Positions 1 through 12,626 of a DNA stretch of 64,000 nt are shown here, piece after piece. Under the pieces are notes generated by a model. It was not told the DNA's origin. It saw only the letters and a list, made by a program, of their open reading frames with translations, and did no database searches. A program made the translations under genes and the position numbers. Origin of the DNA: Cladophialophora immunda (taxonomy: Eukaryota; Ascomycota; Eurotiomycetes; Chaetothyriales; Herpotrichiellaceae); contig NW_015622541.1 of assembly GCF_000835495.1 (NCBI RefSeq), positions 2,914,001 to 2,978,000 on the forward strand, given 5' to 3'. Numbering within the stretch: position 1 is the stretch's first letter; every line of letters begins with the position of its first letter.

Positions 1-173
1 CGGCGATTGGTGGCTTGGACAAGGACAATATGTCTTCAGTTTTCGCCCGAGTGCCACTGAATCGCATGGGTGAAGCAGACGAGGCCGCAAAGGCGTTTGC
101 TTTCTTACTGAGCGATGAGTCCAGCTACATGACCGGATCGACGGTCGTAGTGGACGGAGGGCTGTTATGCTAG
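1..173 (+). CDS. Short-chain dehydrogenase/reductase, C-terminal end (partial)
   Basis: The frame is open from the window edge (first full codon at base 3) to a TAG at 171-173 and encodes the last 56 residues of a classical SDR. The tail has the family hallmarks: a Pro-Leu-Asn-Arg-Met-Gly helix start, a Glu-Ala-Asp-Glu-Ala helix, the SSYMTGSTVVVDGG strand-turn, and a stop two residues after it. SDRs of this type are NAD(P)H-dependent oxidoreductases acting on alcohols or ketones. The nucleotide-binding fold and the catalytic Tyr/Lys lie outside the window, so substrate and cofactor cannot be read. It sits at the edge of the P450/flavoprotein cluster and points the same way as P450-A, so it may belong to it. 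Confidence 0.85.
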   Translation, partial: AIGGLDKDNMSSVFARVPLNRMGEADEAAKAFAFLLSDESSYMTGSTVVVDGGLLC

Positions 174-912
174 CTAGCCAGTTGTGCATAGAGAAGAATG
201 AATGCACACCCAATCATAGAGATCTATCGCAGCGTCAGAGTCACATTGGGGTCTGAGAAGCATCTGCCTAGCATGTCCTAAAGCTCTTCGACTGTTGAGC
301 TGAGCCATTACACCTGGGAAGCCGGAATTTACCGTCGACCCTCTGCCGCCCCTCTTGTCGTCCGTCTTTTCACAACGCCTGGGCTTATGAATACTAGAGC
401 TCGGGGCCAAGATCGCATCCTTTCCCCCAGCCAACGTATCTGGATGGCTTACCAACCGTTCTGGAGGCAAGGTTACCTGATGGATGCAGCATTTATTCAG
501 CATTTGATCGGCAAGACACAATCATCCTCCCCCGCTATGCTCTTTCCCCGCCGAATTTCAACGGGTGGAGACGATTGTGGCACTATGAGTTCGGCTACAA
601 CGTCCAAGGGTAGAGCAAACCAATAGAAATTACCCCGATTACTTGGCTGGGTTAACTTAGATGAAATGTCCCAATTCGCCCGAGAATGAACCTCATTCCT
701 TTCAGGCTGGGTCTCTATGGCAAAGCAGGGAGCGCCTCGGAGTAGCCCCCTCGGAGTCTCCAGGTAGTAGTAATGGTGCCGGTGATGGACATGTTTGAAA
801 GGTTTAGTGTTACTGCCAATCAAATGGTTTGACATTGGCTTGAATCTCTTTTAACGCAGCGAACACTTCCCTTACAAGGTATCACTGTAGTCTGAAGCTC
901 CCCAAGATCACA
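174..912. other. Intergenic region, SDR to P450-A
   Basis: No coding segment with a recognisable domain was found on either strand. The 3' part should hold the promoter of P450-A. I saw no clear repeat or palindrome. Confidence 0.5.
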
Positions 913-2893
913 ATGGCAGACTCACCAATCTGGTCGAAGCCTTACCTTTTGGCGGCAGTCGCCTTTGTCGTACTCGCCATCTATCGTCTGTTGCAGGTCG
1001 GCAAACGGGACCCTCGAATGCCCCCAGGGCCGCCCACTGTGCCAATTCTAGGAAACGCACATCAAATTCCTCGCACCGGCCTTTACAAACAGTACGTGTT
1101 TTCCAACCAAACGAAGTGTCAGTGCTCATCATACTCAACCATCCAGATTCCGCGAATGGGCCAAGGAATATGGACCAATCTTCAGTCTCAAACTTGGTCC
1201 TTCGAATGTCGTTGTTCTGTGCGATCGAAAGGCCATCCACAAGCTTCTGGTCGAGAAAGGCGCAATATACTCGGATCGCCCAGAGACCTACGTTGGCGAG
1301 CTACTGACTAAAGGCGATCACCTGGCCGTATCCCAGATGGATGCTCTCTGGAGAGAAAAGAGAAAGGTCATCGCGCACAACTTCTCCCCAAAGCCATTGG
1401 ACGAGAAGCACTTCCGAGTTCAGGAGGCAGAGTAATCAGATTCTCCCTTCCGAGAAGTTGGCTCAAAGACTAAAGCGTCGGTGCAGAGCCACAATCCTCA
1501 TGAACAACCTCCTGGCAACCCCGGAAGATTTCTATAGGCAGATCCGGAGGTATACAGCGTCGGTAGTGAGCTCAATCACGTATGGATATCGTGGCGACAC
1601 CCCAGACTCATTCTGGGCTAGAGTAGGTGATATCTTCTACTCCTCGAGTACGTCTGCTAACGGGTACTTGACAGGGCGTCTATGACGTGATGGACAAGGT
1701 AAAGTAACAATCGTGGCATCATTCTTGGACTCACCTCTAACCTTTTATTCAGTGGACGGCTGCCATGGAACCTGGGGCCAATCCTCCGGTGGATGAATTC
1801 AAATTTCTCCGGTATATACCTATGTCGATGGCATTCTGGAAACGTCGGGCTGTCGAGGCTGGTGCCGTGATGGACAGTGTCTGGGGAGAGGCACGCCGCC
1901 GGATCGACGAGAGACGTGCCAAGGGCGAGCGACGAAATTGCATCATAGACACTCTCCTGGATGAGTACGAAAAGAAAGGAATACCATTCTCCAAGCATGG
2001 GTTCGACAACCTGATGGGTGAGCTTGTCGAAGGCGGTGCAGATACTACGGCGGCTCAGCTTCTTACCTTGATCCTGGCTTTTGGACTCTACCCGGAAGTC
2101 CAGGAGAAGGCCCGAAGGGAAATTGACGCTGTTTGTGGCACCGAGAGAGCTCCGCTATGGTCCGACTTTGACCGACTACCGTATATCAACTGCATTGTGA
2201 AGGAAGGCATGAGATGGCGCCCAGTGTACGTTTGCCGGTTGATCCTCATTGGCACAGTTTGACTTACCTATCTTTCGCAGCGCTGTCTCAGCACTGCCTC
2301 ACAGGGCAAGGGAAGGTCAGTAATCCAGTTGTCGCCTAGGCGAGGTGTGGATCCGCAGCTAACACAGCAGTAGACGACATCTACGAGGGCATGTTGATTC
2401 CCAAGGATTCGACCGTCTTTCTACCCACATGGGCCATCCATCACTCTCCCGAAATCTACCCTGACCCAGAAACATTTAACCCAGATCGATATCTCCATCA
2501 CCACAAGCTAGCTAGCGACTATGCTGGAAGTCCTGACTGGGCTAATCGAGATAAGTTCACCCTTATCGTCTACATTATGGCCTTATGAGACTAACTTCCT
2601 CTTCACATCATTACAACTATGGTGCTGGTCGACGGGTCTGCCCAGGCATGCATCTTGCCGAGCGTAATATGTGGCGTATCGCAGCAAAACTTCTCTGGGC
2701 CTTTGAGTTCTCCGAGTACGTAGATCCTCGGACTGGAGTTAAAGCGCCTTTGGATCCCGATGCGTATAACCCAGGGATTCTTCAAGCGCCGTTGCCGTTT
2801 AAGATCGCCATCAAACCCCGAAGCGAGAAGCACATTGAACGAATTCAACAAGAGATGTCGGACGCACTGGACTTTTTGAAACAATACAGCTGA
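913..2893 (+). CDS. Cytochrome P450 monooxygenase A, eight exons
   Basis: Model: join(913..1091,1147..1431,1487..1622,1675..1698,1753..2225,2281..2315,2371..2550,2607..2893), 532 aa. A membrane-anchor helix (about residues 8-25) is followed by the proline hinge RMPPGPPTVPILGNAHQIP. Later come the I-helix GGADTT oxygen-activation motif, the K-helix Glu-Gly-Met-Arg (ExxR), the FNPDRY meander and the heme loop YNYGAGRRVCPG with its cysteine ligand. It should be an ER-bound class II P450 that needs a separate reductase; its substrate is unknown. Seven introns are needed. Six are GT-AG and the last (2551-2606) fits only as AT-AC. P450-B at 17507-19416 is a close paralogue with matching exon sizes, but it lacks the intron at 1623-1674. 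It is followed by MFS-A on the same strand. Confidence 0.9.
2551..2606 (+). other. Putative AT-AC intron before the P450-A heme loop
   Basis: The 56-nt interval starts ATAAGT, ends CTTCAC and has a CTAAC branch site 11 nt before its end. Removing it joins CGA G to AT CAT TAC, giving Arg-Asp-His-Tyr directly before the heme loop, the usual family sequence. A GT-AG alternative (donor at 2554, acceptor after TATGAG at 2588) would be only about 35 nt, would put five extra residues before the loop and would place the branch site inside the exon. Confidence 0.75.
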
Positions 2894-4043
2894 ACAGGCC
2901 AAGGCACAAAGATCTGGAGCAGCTCCAGGGTTGCTGCATTCGGCGAGGGATGCGGTATTTCAATGATCAATGAATGTGCAATAGCGAAAACCCGTTTCAA
3001 GTTATAGCAAATGAACTATGTTATGCCTGCAAGACTGCTACCTGGAGGACATAAGAGGTAAATTCTCAGACATTGATTCGTGGGGAGCATCGAAAATGTG
3101 GCTTAGAATAGACGACAGAAGTGATATCCGTGCCTCTTCGCACTGCTGGCGAACAATGTTCAAGTCACGCATACATTCTCAATGACCTTCTCTACTGCTT
3201 CAGGCCAGTGCACCCATCTATCAGTGACCGGAGCTGGTCTGACCGTATTTACTGCCACCAGTCCGCCAGCTGCTGCCAGAATCCACACGAAAGACCCTTT
3301 TGGTCAATGCCACCACAACATTTCTTAATAGCTTCACCTCTGCCCCGTTACGACCAGCACGAACCACCGAGGTCTTCCGAGGTCTTGTCAGGAGGATATA
3401 ATTTCCAGTCTGCCAAGTGCGGTGGTCGATTATGGTCACGCTGACAGACGATCGTATAGAATGCTCGGTCGGGTGGCTGCGGGGCGCGGGCAAAACAGAG
3501 CAAAACAGAATTTTATTGACCTGAAGAGCCCTTACTCACACTTGTTAAAGATCTTCATGCACATATTGACCGTCAGAACCGCAGTAGGCAAGAAGAAGAA
3601 GCCGTTATCTGCCCGTTATCAGCCCGTGAGGAAGAGGGCTGCGCACTTCCAAGGTCCGACTCCAAGCGCAATAGTGACGAGGATGTGCCTCTTCTCCTCT
3701 CTAGCTGCAGCCTCCAGGCAAATATGAGGTAGTTTGGCGACAAGTGACTCGCTGGGCACCCTGCTGATTGTCTCGTTTCGGCCCATCATCGCTCGGATTG
3801 CCAGTGGTGAGTATTGCGTTTTAGCAAGGTTCATTTCCGAACTGGGGACCCCGCGGAACTGTCGGTGGATCTCCAAGCCTGGGGGAGCCCCGGCTAAAGC
3901 CTCAGATATGCTCCGTCTGAGACTTAGGAGCATCAAGATAGGAGTCCCATTTCATTTAAAGATGCGACTCTTGTCCATGGGCCCAGTTTGAAGGCTGGCG
4001 AATACTCCCGACCTTCCACGGACATTGTGACATTGGTGACAAG
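2894..4043. other. Intergenic region, P450-A to MFS-A
   Basis: No supported gene. It contains the 3' flank of P450-A and the promoter of the transporter. The near-palindrome CTGGGGACCCCG lies at 3842-3853, about 190 bp before the MFS-A start. Confidence 0.5.
3842..3853. promoter_or_regulatory. Candidate regulator site CTGGGGACCCCG upstream of MFS-A
   Basis: A perfect 12-bp inverted repeat. It closely matches CTGGGGTACCCCG at 20371-20383, at a similar distance before the second sugar-type transporter, and CTGGGGTAC at 12763 before the flavin monooxygenase. Function is inferred from position and similarity only. Confidence 0.35.
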
Positions 4044-5801
4044 ATGTTGCGACTCACGCGGTATAATATCTTGATTGTCTGCGCTGCCTGCCTCGGCGCA
4101 TACTCTTACGGCTTCTCGTATGCGGTCTTTGTCACTTCCATTGGAGAACCTGGGTTTTTCAGTTATTTTGATTTGGACCGTGGGTTGATATGGACTGCCA
4201 TCCTGTCTATCTCTTTGGCTAATCTGTGTATGTAGCAACCTCGGACTACACGGCTACTTTGATCGGAGCGATCAGTGGGCTCTTCTGCGCTGGAGCCGCC
4301 TTCGGAGCCATCATACAATCCTACACGAGTGACCGGTATGGCCGACGAAAAGCTCTCGCTTTCGGCGGTGCCATTTCAGTGGTTGGCTCTGCAGTTGTGG
4401 CCGGCTCTATCAACATCCCCATGTTATTCGTCTTTCGATTCATCACCGGCCTAGGAGTAGGCCAACTCCTGGCTCTGGTCCCACTGTATGTGGCGGAGGT
4501 CGCTCCACCCCATCGTAGAGGCCTTCTCAGTGCTCTGGTTGGCGTTGGATTCTCTTTGGGCTATCTCAGGTATTGAGCCTCGTCGGCGGACGTGCCGAAT
4601 CATCCTCTGACTTCATTTGCAGCTCCGCATGGATTGGCTACGGCACGTATTTCACCACGAACAACACAGTTCAATGGCGCATGCCTCTTTGTTTGGCTCC
4701 ACTAGCTCCCCTGGGGCTGGTGACTGTGTGCTATTGGATCCCTGAATCTCCCAGATGGTCAATTTGGGTAGGCCGCGATTCAGAGGCATGGGCAACTATT
4801 CAGAAAGTGCACCACGATCCCAATGACCCCCGAGATGCAGCGGCCCACGCGGAATTCATCCAGATCAAGAGACAAGTGGCGCACGACAAGGAAATGAAAG
4901 CATCCTTTGTCCGCATGTTCACTGTTCCGTCATGGAGGAAGCGCACTCTCCTGGCCATCTTAATCATGTTCGCCGTGCAGTCATCTGGCTATAACGGGAT
5001 CACCTCCTACCTGGTTCTCGTCGCTCAATCGGCAGGAATGACGGGTGCCATGCCCCTCCTGATGTATGCCATTTATGTTGTCATTGCGGTTACTTTCAAC
5101 TTTGTCAATGCGGCTATCATTGACCGGGTTGGGCGGAGAAAAATGCTGCGTAAGTTCATCCTGTTGAGTCGGGTTCCACTGTCATATAGCCCTATCAATT
5201 AATGTGTACTGCAAAACAGTCATCAGTATTGTTTGGACCGGATTATGTCTCCTTGCTGCCGCTCTCCTCAGCTGGAAGTATGCGGGTACCTCACATAAGG
5301 CTGGCAACGGTGCTGCAATGTTTTTCTTCATGATGTTCGGGCTAGGATTGGGACTGTTCCTTGATCCAACTCAGTTCGTGGTGAGTGACCTCCCGTCAAG
5401 CAGAGACAGAAACTGTTGCTGATCAGACGATACAGTGGTGCTCCGAGGCATTTCCAACCACCATTCGAGCCAAGGGTCTCACCATTGCACTCTTCACGTA
5501 CTTTGTCGCGACGGTCTTGTACACAGCTCCAGCACCCAAGGCCTTTGCAAATATTGGTTGGAAGTTCTACCTGGTCTTTATCTCCTGTGACGTTGTGTGC
5601 TTCGCCATGCTGTACAGGTGGCTGCCGGAAACAGGCAACTTGACGTTGGAGGAGATAGGTAAGCTGTTTGGGGATGAAGTTGTTACCCACTTTGCCCAAG
5701 ATGGCAACGGCCTAGTCGAGGTGGACGCCATGGCCGACTTCGATGAGAAACCCATCACAACGCAGATTGAGGAAGCCACAGCAGGCCGTGATGGAAAGTG
5801 A
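4044..5801 (+). CDS. MFS sugar-porter-family transporter A
   Basis: Model: join(4044..4179,4236..4569,4623..5149,5220..5380,5436..5801), 507 aa, the normal size for a 12-helix sugar porter. Signature motifs are present: DRYGRR in loop 2-3, the PLYVAEVAPPHRRG segment after helix 4, PESPRW at the end of helix 6, IDRVGRR in loop 8-9 and PETGNLTLEEIG after helix 12. The start at 4044 is the first ATG and leads directly into helix 1. It is predicted to be a plasma-membrane proton symporter or facilitator for a sugar, quinate-like acid or another small polar compound. Sitting between P450-A and a Zn2Cys6 regulator suggests it imports the cluster's substrate or exports its product. MFS-B at 20624 is a relative. 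Confidence 0.9.
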
Positions 5802-7184
5802 TCTCGTCACCACCACCACCAAGTCCGCAGGTAGTGGCAAGCGTATGCCAGCTGGCGCTATAGTGGTGGCAGATTGTGCCCAGTTTGGTGGTAGGTGCCT
5901 CCCATGTAGCAACAGAGTGGGCCGTAAGGAAGCAGACGGGCGAAGCAGCTGCGGGTGAGCGAGTATATCTCTGTTGTCACCACATGGTGTGAATGGGCTG
6001 CAAGGTGCAGTTGCTGGTGTGACCAGAAATGAGGTGTTGTAATCAAGGAATTGAAGAGATTTGGCCTGCATATAGTAAAACTCTTCACGGAGCAAATGAG
6101 CAACAGGTATCTTCAAGGCAATATCAACAAGAGGCGACCTTAGATTGTAATCCTACAGCAGGACGAAGGCAATGTCAGCCGTTGTGGCTGCTGGGAAAGG
6201 CAGTCAGTCTTCCTGAAGAATGCACAGCCAAATGACAACCAATTGGCGGTGACGCAGCCAGCGCCATAGTCCCAAAACGCCACTCACCATCAGAGCCTCG
6301 CGTGCTGAGAGGCTCAGGACATGCCATGCCAAGTGCTCTGAATTTGCCACTGCTGCCCTGCAGCTAAACTGGGTTTCTTCCCCGTCATCGCGCAAGCGCG
6401 GTAGAATCGGGTCCTTGTCAGCATGTCAGTTGTTGGAAACAAGCCCCTGCGAAGAAAACGGAACAGACAGGTGTCCGACCATGAGCATCACCTCCAGTGC
6501 ACCCGGCAGGGCGATAGAATCTCCTAGTTAAAGGGTACTGACCTTCACAACGCCAGCTGGTAGAGTCCTGACCGTGATCTGGCTCTGGGAAACCTTACAG
6601 CAAATAAGTGTCTCAGTCTATCTCGCCAGCCGTGGATTGAGCTGTCCACCGATCAAGCCAGTATAGCCTCCGATCTGAATGCTGCCTCTTACAATCAAAA
6701 CGATCAGCTACCAATGATGAGCCCAAGCCATGGAATAAGTCCTGCCTAGTACCAAGATCCCGTCGCCCTGCATGCGATAGCTACCAGAGCTCGAGATTTT
6801 TTATCCCGCCTCATCGTCGACATATCCAGACTAGTCTCTGCTAGGTGCTCCATTACGGCCCACTATATTTGCATATCAAGCCAATAGAAACTCAGCTGTA
6901 GGTCATTAGCCCAACTTTAATAGGAGTCTACGAGTGAACCAGCCAATGAACGCAGCATGCATTCCATGCGGTCCCGGAACCGATGCGGGGATTGTTGGTG
7001 CCTATCTAGTGGCAAAGTGGGGTAAAGCCGGGGATTCGGGGAGAACTGGAGAGGTGCCAAGGGAAGCAAGGTCTGTACTTTCTGAATCCCACCCACCCAG
7101 TCTTCTCGCTACTGTTGAAACAACAGTCTTGCGATCCCAGGTTGCATATTTGTCTATGATACCTTTGCCCACCAATTTGATCTC
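5802..7184. other. Intergenic region, MFS-A to Zn2Cys6 regulator
   Basis: About 1.4 kb with only short, unsupported reading frames. It should contain the 3' flank of MFS-A and the regulator's promoter. Confidence 0.5.
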
Positions 7185-10037
7185 ATGGCTGCTGTAGACA
7201 CCAAAACACGTGCTACAGCGAGGTCGGCTCTGGCATGTGATTTGTGCAAAAAGTAAGTGGCGTGCCCCAGTTTCTGCGCGATAGACCTAGGGAAGATGCT
7301 CAGCGCCGAGAAAGATACCCCGATAGAGGAACCATAGATGGCCCGGTCTGTTGTTTTCTCGTCGCGGCTTACTATGTGCCAATGACAAGAGACTGATCAG
7401 ATTTGCAGGAGGAAGTCCAGATGGTCAGCAAGCTCGCCGCAGCCCCGTTCGCGCGTCGTTGCTAACGTTTGCGTGATTGCAGCGATCGACAGATTCCATC
7501 CTGTTCGTTTTGCCGAGAGACCTCCAACTCCTGTACATATCCTACGGCCCGCTTGAAACCAGGGCCTAAATTAGGTGGGTAGAATGCTGATATGACATCG
7601 TGGGAGCTCGACAGCTTACTATCATTTAGGCTCTAGTCATCGTCGTCGCTGCGCACGATCATCGTACCCTCCAACAGGGCAAGAGGTTATTCAATCACAC
7701 TTCTCAAGCGCTTCTCACAACGGTGCGCTTCAACATCAACCCTCTCGGGGTGGCCTTACAACCTTCCCAGGGGAAGGTGACGGTATCCTCTCATCACCAG
7801 AAGAGTTTCCCGTCAATCCCTCTTCAGAGTCCCCGCCCAACATCACAACACGCCATGTAGCAGCCTTGAACTTCGCCAAAGCCATCAGTCTCTCCAGCAT
7901 CCTGTATCCGTCTCATGAACCTTCTCTTGGCCCATCGCCTGTTCAGAAAGAACGCTCTCAACCCGGATTCTTGCTGGTTCTTGCGGGAGCCCAGGAGAAC
8001 TTGGCCAAGGCATGCGAGGTGCTCCGTATGTCCATTCAACAAGCTCAGTCAGGGTGAGCGAACGCCTCCCTCTTTTCTTAGGTGTCAGGCTCGCATTCGT
8101 CTTCACATTGCGGCTGGATTTGGACTGTTCCTATCCCGCAAACCACTTCCTGCCTTGCGTGCTTTGTTGTGTACGAGTTAAGCTGACCTGCACGGGCTTG
8201 TTGTAGGATTGATCTCTTTTTTGAGATGGTGGCAGGATTAAAGTCTCTATCCATTTTTCACCAACCTTCCTTTCCAGACAAGATACGTGGAATCCAAGAT
8301 CGAAATCATCTCATTGCCCTGTTCGCAGCAATGTTTTCTCTCTCCTCGAGGTTGGCGACGGAGGACAAACTCCCTCCAGGCGACAACTCTGAAAGTATTT
8401 CTCACCAAGAACTTCACTCGCTCTCTCTACAGTATATCAATTCGTCCTTGGAAGCTTGCACGAGTAATGCGCCTCCTCTGTGCATCCTACAAGCCATCAC
8501 TTTGGCGGGCTTCTATAAGCTAGTCAATGGAGTATACGGACCTGCTTGGAGGCTTGTCGGCACCGGTGTACGCATTGCATACGAGCTGCGACTGCATTTG
8601 ATCGATTGTAAAGGATACGAGAAAGTACCAACCCGCGACAGTGAGCTCATGATGTGGTCCTCGGACGAAGAGCGACGTCGTTGTTGGTGGGCCTTGTGGG
8701 AGATGGATATCTTTGCCTCGACCATCCAGCGCGCACCTACTGCCATCGACTGGAGCGCGAACGAAACGTTTCTTCCCGTTGCGGACGAATATTGGTTTAC
8801 AAACACGTATCAGGCTTCCTGCCTTCTCCTTGGCAGTCCTGAAGAACGATGGAAAAGACTCAAGCACTCGGGCAATGAAAACTCGGCTGCATGGGCATAT
8901 CTCCTGGCATCCCTAATGCACGAGGGACGGTTACTGTGCCAGGAAAGAATCAAAGGAATCACCTCGAACGCCGACCTTCCCAACGATGTCCCGAAGCTTG
9001 CCCAGTATTACAGCCAGGACTACCGGCTAAAGGCACAAGGATTCTCGGATCAGCTCTCTAGCCTCGTCAAAGCATATCAAGATGTAAGAGAGAACCTTCC
9101 CACTGCACTGGCCTACCGGGGCGAATATCTGTCTTTTGCCTTGGGCGAAGGTGACGATCCATATGCGACGCGGCGAACGAGCGCCGGAAAATACAGCATA
9201 CATATGATGAGCGCTTCGGCATGCTTTATGATCTACCAGAATTATGTTTTTGCCGACATCATTGAAGGGCTGATCCCCTTACCATCGTCCCAGACTAGCC
9301 ACGAATATTCTGGACGAGATACCGAGCTTAACGAAAGATCTTTCCTCGGCAAAGGGTTCAGAAACTATCTGGAAGCAAGCGATATGGTACTGCGGTTACT
9401 GTCAAATTGTCCCGAAGACCATGTGCGATATGTCAATCCCTACTACGCGAGCACTACGTGGATCGCGGCCGCTTTGCAGGTATTCAAGAGGTTCACCCTG
9501 CGCGACCATGACTCGACTCTCACACAACGCCAATACGACCTCCTGCGCCGATCGTATCTTCAGTTCAATCAGTTCTGGGAGACACCACGCGCTCTACTGC
9601 AAAACCTCGATTCTCTGCAGGCAAGGCTCGATTCTCGACACAGGGAACTCGAACTACAGGAGAGGAGCAGTAGTGCCAGGGACACTCAGATTGATGGTCA
9701 ACCGTGTCATGGTGACACACAATCTTTTGCAAGCACCGAAACCATCATGGCTTCAATGTGTGGGGAGCAGCTTCTCCCGGACTGGTCGGGCCTCAAGGGT
9801 TCTTTGTGCAATACGTCTCAGCCATCAGTCGGTGATCCAAATACTAGCTACCCTGCATTGCTGCCGGAAGATGTGGAACTCCCATCAGGGATAGCCCCGA
9901 AATTCCACCCCTCGCTGGGTGAAGCTGCCTTTGCAGAACCATACCCCGATCCATGGCCAAACGAGTTGTTTTTGGACAATCTTGTGTGGTATTCATCGGA
10001 TGTAATGGCGGGCCTTTCTCATGGGTACACGGCATGA
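7185..10037 (+). CDS. Zn2Cys6 fungal transcription factor 1
   Basis: Model: join(7185..7252,7409..7423,7483..7574,7630..8053,8207..10037), 809 aa. The binuclear zinc cluster is assembled from the first three exons: Cys-Asp-Leu-Cys-Lys-Lys-Arg-Lys-Ser-Arg-Cys, then Asp-Arg-Gln-Ile-Pro-Ser-Cys-Ser-Phe-Cys, with the sixth Cys seven residues later. A polar linker follows, then the fungal middle-homology region starting near IDLFFEMVAGLKSLSIFH. The donor at 8054 (not GTATGT at 8025) was chosen because it restores IDLFFEM, the usual opening of that region. It should act in the nucleus as a pathway-specific regulator. Its place between the transporter and the oxygenase genes makes the surrounding cluster its likely target. 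A 15-nt exon (7409-7423) lies inside the zinc cluster. Confidence 0.88.
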
Positions 10038-10329
10038 TAGTGCATGAATGGCTTGTCTCAACTGCAGTCTACACGAATTCTACAAACGCGAGGACTCGGC
10101 ATCGAGATCCATATTACAATTCAAACAGAGCGCATGGACCTTCTTCCTTACAGCTCACGGGACTTTCAATTGGGGTCGGGGATCGGAGGCCTGGGCATGT
10201 AACCCTCTCGAGTATATTGTGTGTATCGACATACGTGGGTATGCAATTGAAATATCAACCGTTGCTCCAAACTCAACAATCGCCGAGACTGTCCCATCAA
10301 CAAAAATACTCTACAGTCAACTCCGAGGC

Positions 10330-12626
10330 TCAGATAGCGCTGCGTCCAAGTATTGAACCAAGGACATCTGAGAGTTTTCGCTCACATGCCTCTTCACTTT
10401 CCAATGCCGCCGGAGCTCTCCAAGCAACGAAGCGATCAGGTCGAACTAAGACAGCCCCAGATTCTTCCACACCGCGAACCCGCTCCCAGTCATAGTAAAC
10501 GTCTTCCCACTGCTGACGGAATCCAATAGAATGTACCGCAATCGGGATGCCGAGCTTGTCGGAGACACATTTGGCGGCTCCATACCAGGGCTCCCCACCA
10601 GCACCGGTGAAAAGGGTGAATGCACCGTGGCCGGCGAGGTCGATGGTCGACACAGGCTCGGTTGGAATGGCCCTGTTGAGCCAGACGTGGGGCAGACGGC
10701 ATCCAGGATAAGTGCTCTTTTCGTAGTAAAGAATAGGATCCTTAGCGGCACGCCCAGAATGCCTGAAGGGTTCCGCTTCGTCGGCGGCGTACACGCCCGG
10801 TCCGCTATATGTTTGGTTCATCTCCACGCCGAGGCCGTGAAATTCGTGGCACGAGTTCGTGACGGCCGCTTGCAGCTGACGCCGACGGTCACTCCCGGCT
10901 ATGGTCGGGGCGCGCAGTTCATCGAGGATGGCCTTACGACCCTCTACATCTGGATGAACCGCACCCAGCGCCTCCCAGATCTGAAAATGGTCGCGGAATC
11001 CATCGTTTGCCCGCGTGATGATCTGGTGGCCCACAGGCTGCCTCTCGATGCTGTAGGTCGAGAGCAGTGAAGGATCTGCCAGGCCGCGATGGACGTAGGC
11101 CAGCTTCCAGGCCAGATTGAAAGCATCTTGAATGCATGTGTTGGACCCGAGACCATTGAAGGGAGGGTGACGGTGGACTGCGTCTCCAAGACAGAAACTG
11201 TTTTGTGGGGGAACCAAAATGTCAGCTGTCAAGAACGTCAGATCAAAGACACCTGGACTTACACATTCCCTTCGGAGTACTTGACTGCAACAATCTCGTT
11301 GATGAACCACTTGGAGATGTCGATAATCTCGGCAGGCGTATCGTCACCAATGAAGTCTCTCACTCTCTGGAGGTATTCCTCTTTGGATGGGGAGATCTGA
11401 GGGTCGCAGTCTCGAGTCGGCAGTAAAATAAACATCCACTCGTTCCATGGCTTGACCATGCGCACAATCCCCATCATGCCGAATTCGGGATGCTCTCTGT
11501 CTGGCTGCAGGACCCAGTGCAAGTTTCCTCGTCGATGTTTGACCAAATGGGACAGGTCGGCCTTCACCAGCACGTTGATTGCCATGCCTTGACCCGGCTG
11601 GACCGAAAGTGGAAGATCGAGTTGCTTCACGACCTGGCTGCGTGCACCGTCGGCCCCCAACAGGGTTTTGGTCCGGATCTGGTACTCCAGGGACGAGAGA
11701 TTGTCCCGCACATTGGCTGTGATCAGCCCGGTCGTGGGATCAGTTTCAAAGGACAGCAGCGTCGTATCGAATCTTGTCTTGAAGCCCCCCAGAGTGGCGC
11801 GGCGAACAAGCACTGGCTCAAGCAGTGTCTGGGGTATGTCCACCGGTGAACATGGACTGGCAGCTTCGTAGTCTCCCTGTAGGCTTGCAGTGGTTAGAGG
11901 ACTGGACAATGCTTCACGCCATGTCCCCATTACTGACCTTTCTCTCAGGATCATTGCCCCACGAATAGATCCGCGCGTACTCTTCACCAGCCATACTATG
12001 GCACCATCGGGTATGAATCATGCAGTCCCCCTTGGAGGAGAGATTTTCCAAGTCTTTGTCAAGGCCAATATCTCTGAGGCACTCTTAACCTAGCTCAGTT
12101 ACCACCATTCTCTTCATGTAAGGCTTTGGGCACGTACCCAATGCTGCCATGTTCGTGATATGGGCGCGGGGAGTGTTGGCTGTCCCGGGGGCATTGCTGA
12201 TCATGACACCTTTCAGACCTGTGCCAGTCAGCTCTCTAGTTTACTCGAGTGCGAGGATGAAACCACTCTACCATAGCTCGTCAGGAAGGACGCCAGAGCT
12301 GCACCCGCTGGGCCTGCACCGACAACCAGGAACTCGGTTTCGAGTGGAGAGTCCCGAGAACTTTGTACTGACGAAGACATCCAGCGTATAGTACCATTTC
12401 CCAGCTTGTTGATGCCGACAGGACTGTTCGCCTTTAACCAAGCTTTGGTGTTGTTGGTGGCCGCATTACGCCTGCTCGATGTCGGTACGACGGCTCTGCG
12501 TGAGGTGTAGATCGAGCGAGATAAGCCTATGTTGCAAGGCCGCTCCAGACGTGTGAGAAGAAGTGACGGGCCCGCCGGCCTGACACGAGGGGCTCGACCC
12601 AAACGCGAGCAAAACAGGCTTGCCAT
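10330..12626 (-). CDS. Flavin monooxygenase, phenol 2-monooxygenase/TfdB type, with presequence
   Basis: Model: complement(join(10330..11197,11263..11876,11938..12083,12138..12218,12272..12626)), 687 aa. After about 95 extra residues comes the FAD fold VVGAGPAGAA (about 101-110). It is followed by the NTPRAHITNMAALE segment, the LLGADGARSQVV (DG) motif, the FCLGDAVHRHPPFNG (GD) motif and a thioredoxin-like C-terminal domain. The family uses NAD(P)H and O2 to hydroxylate phenols ortho to the hydroxyl group. The N-terminus is rich in Arg and Ser (MASLFCSRLGRAPRVRPAGP) and has no acidic residue among its first 27 residues, like a mitochondrial presequence. It is transcribed in the same direction as the KstD-like gene, the SDR and P450-B. 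The exact phenolic substrate is unknown. Confidence 0.9.

Noticed and set aside
2554..2588. A 35-nt GT-AG intron in P450-A in place of the AT-AC intron
   Set aside because: Too short for this genome, leaves a CTAAC branch site in the exon, adds five residues before the heme loop, and the equivalent choice breaks the frame in P450-B.
8025..8206. Donor GTATGT at 8025 for intron 4 of the first Zn2Cys6 gene
   Set aside because: It keeps a frame only by losing the IDLFFEM start of the middle-homology region; the donor at 8054 restores it.
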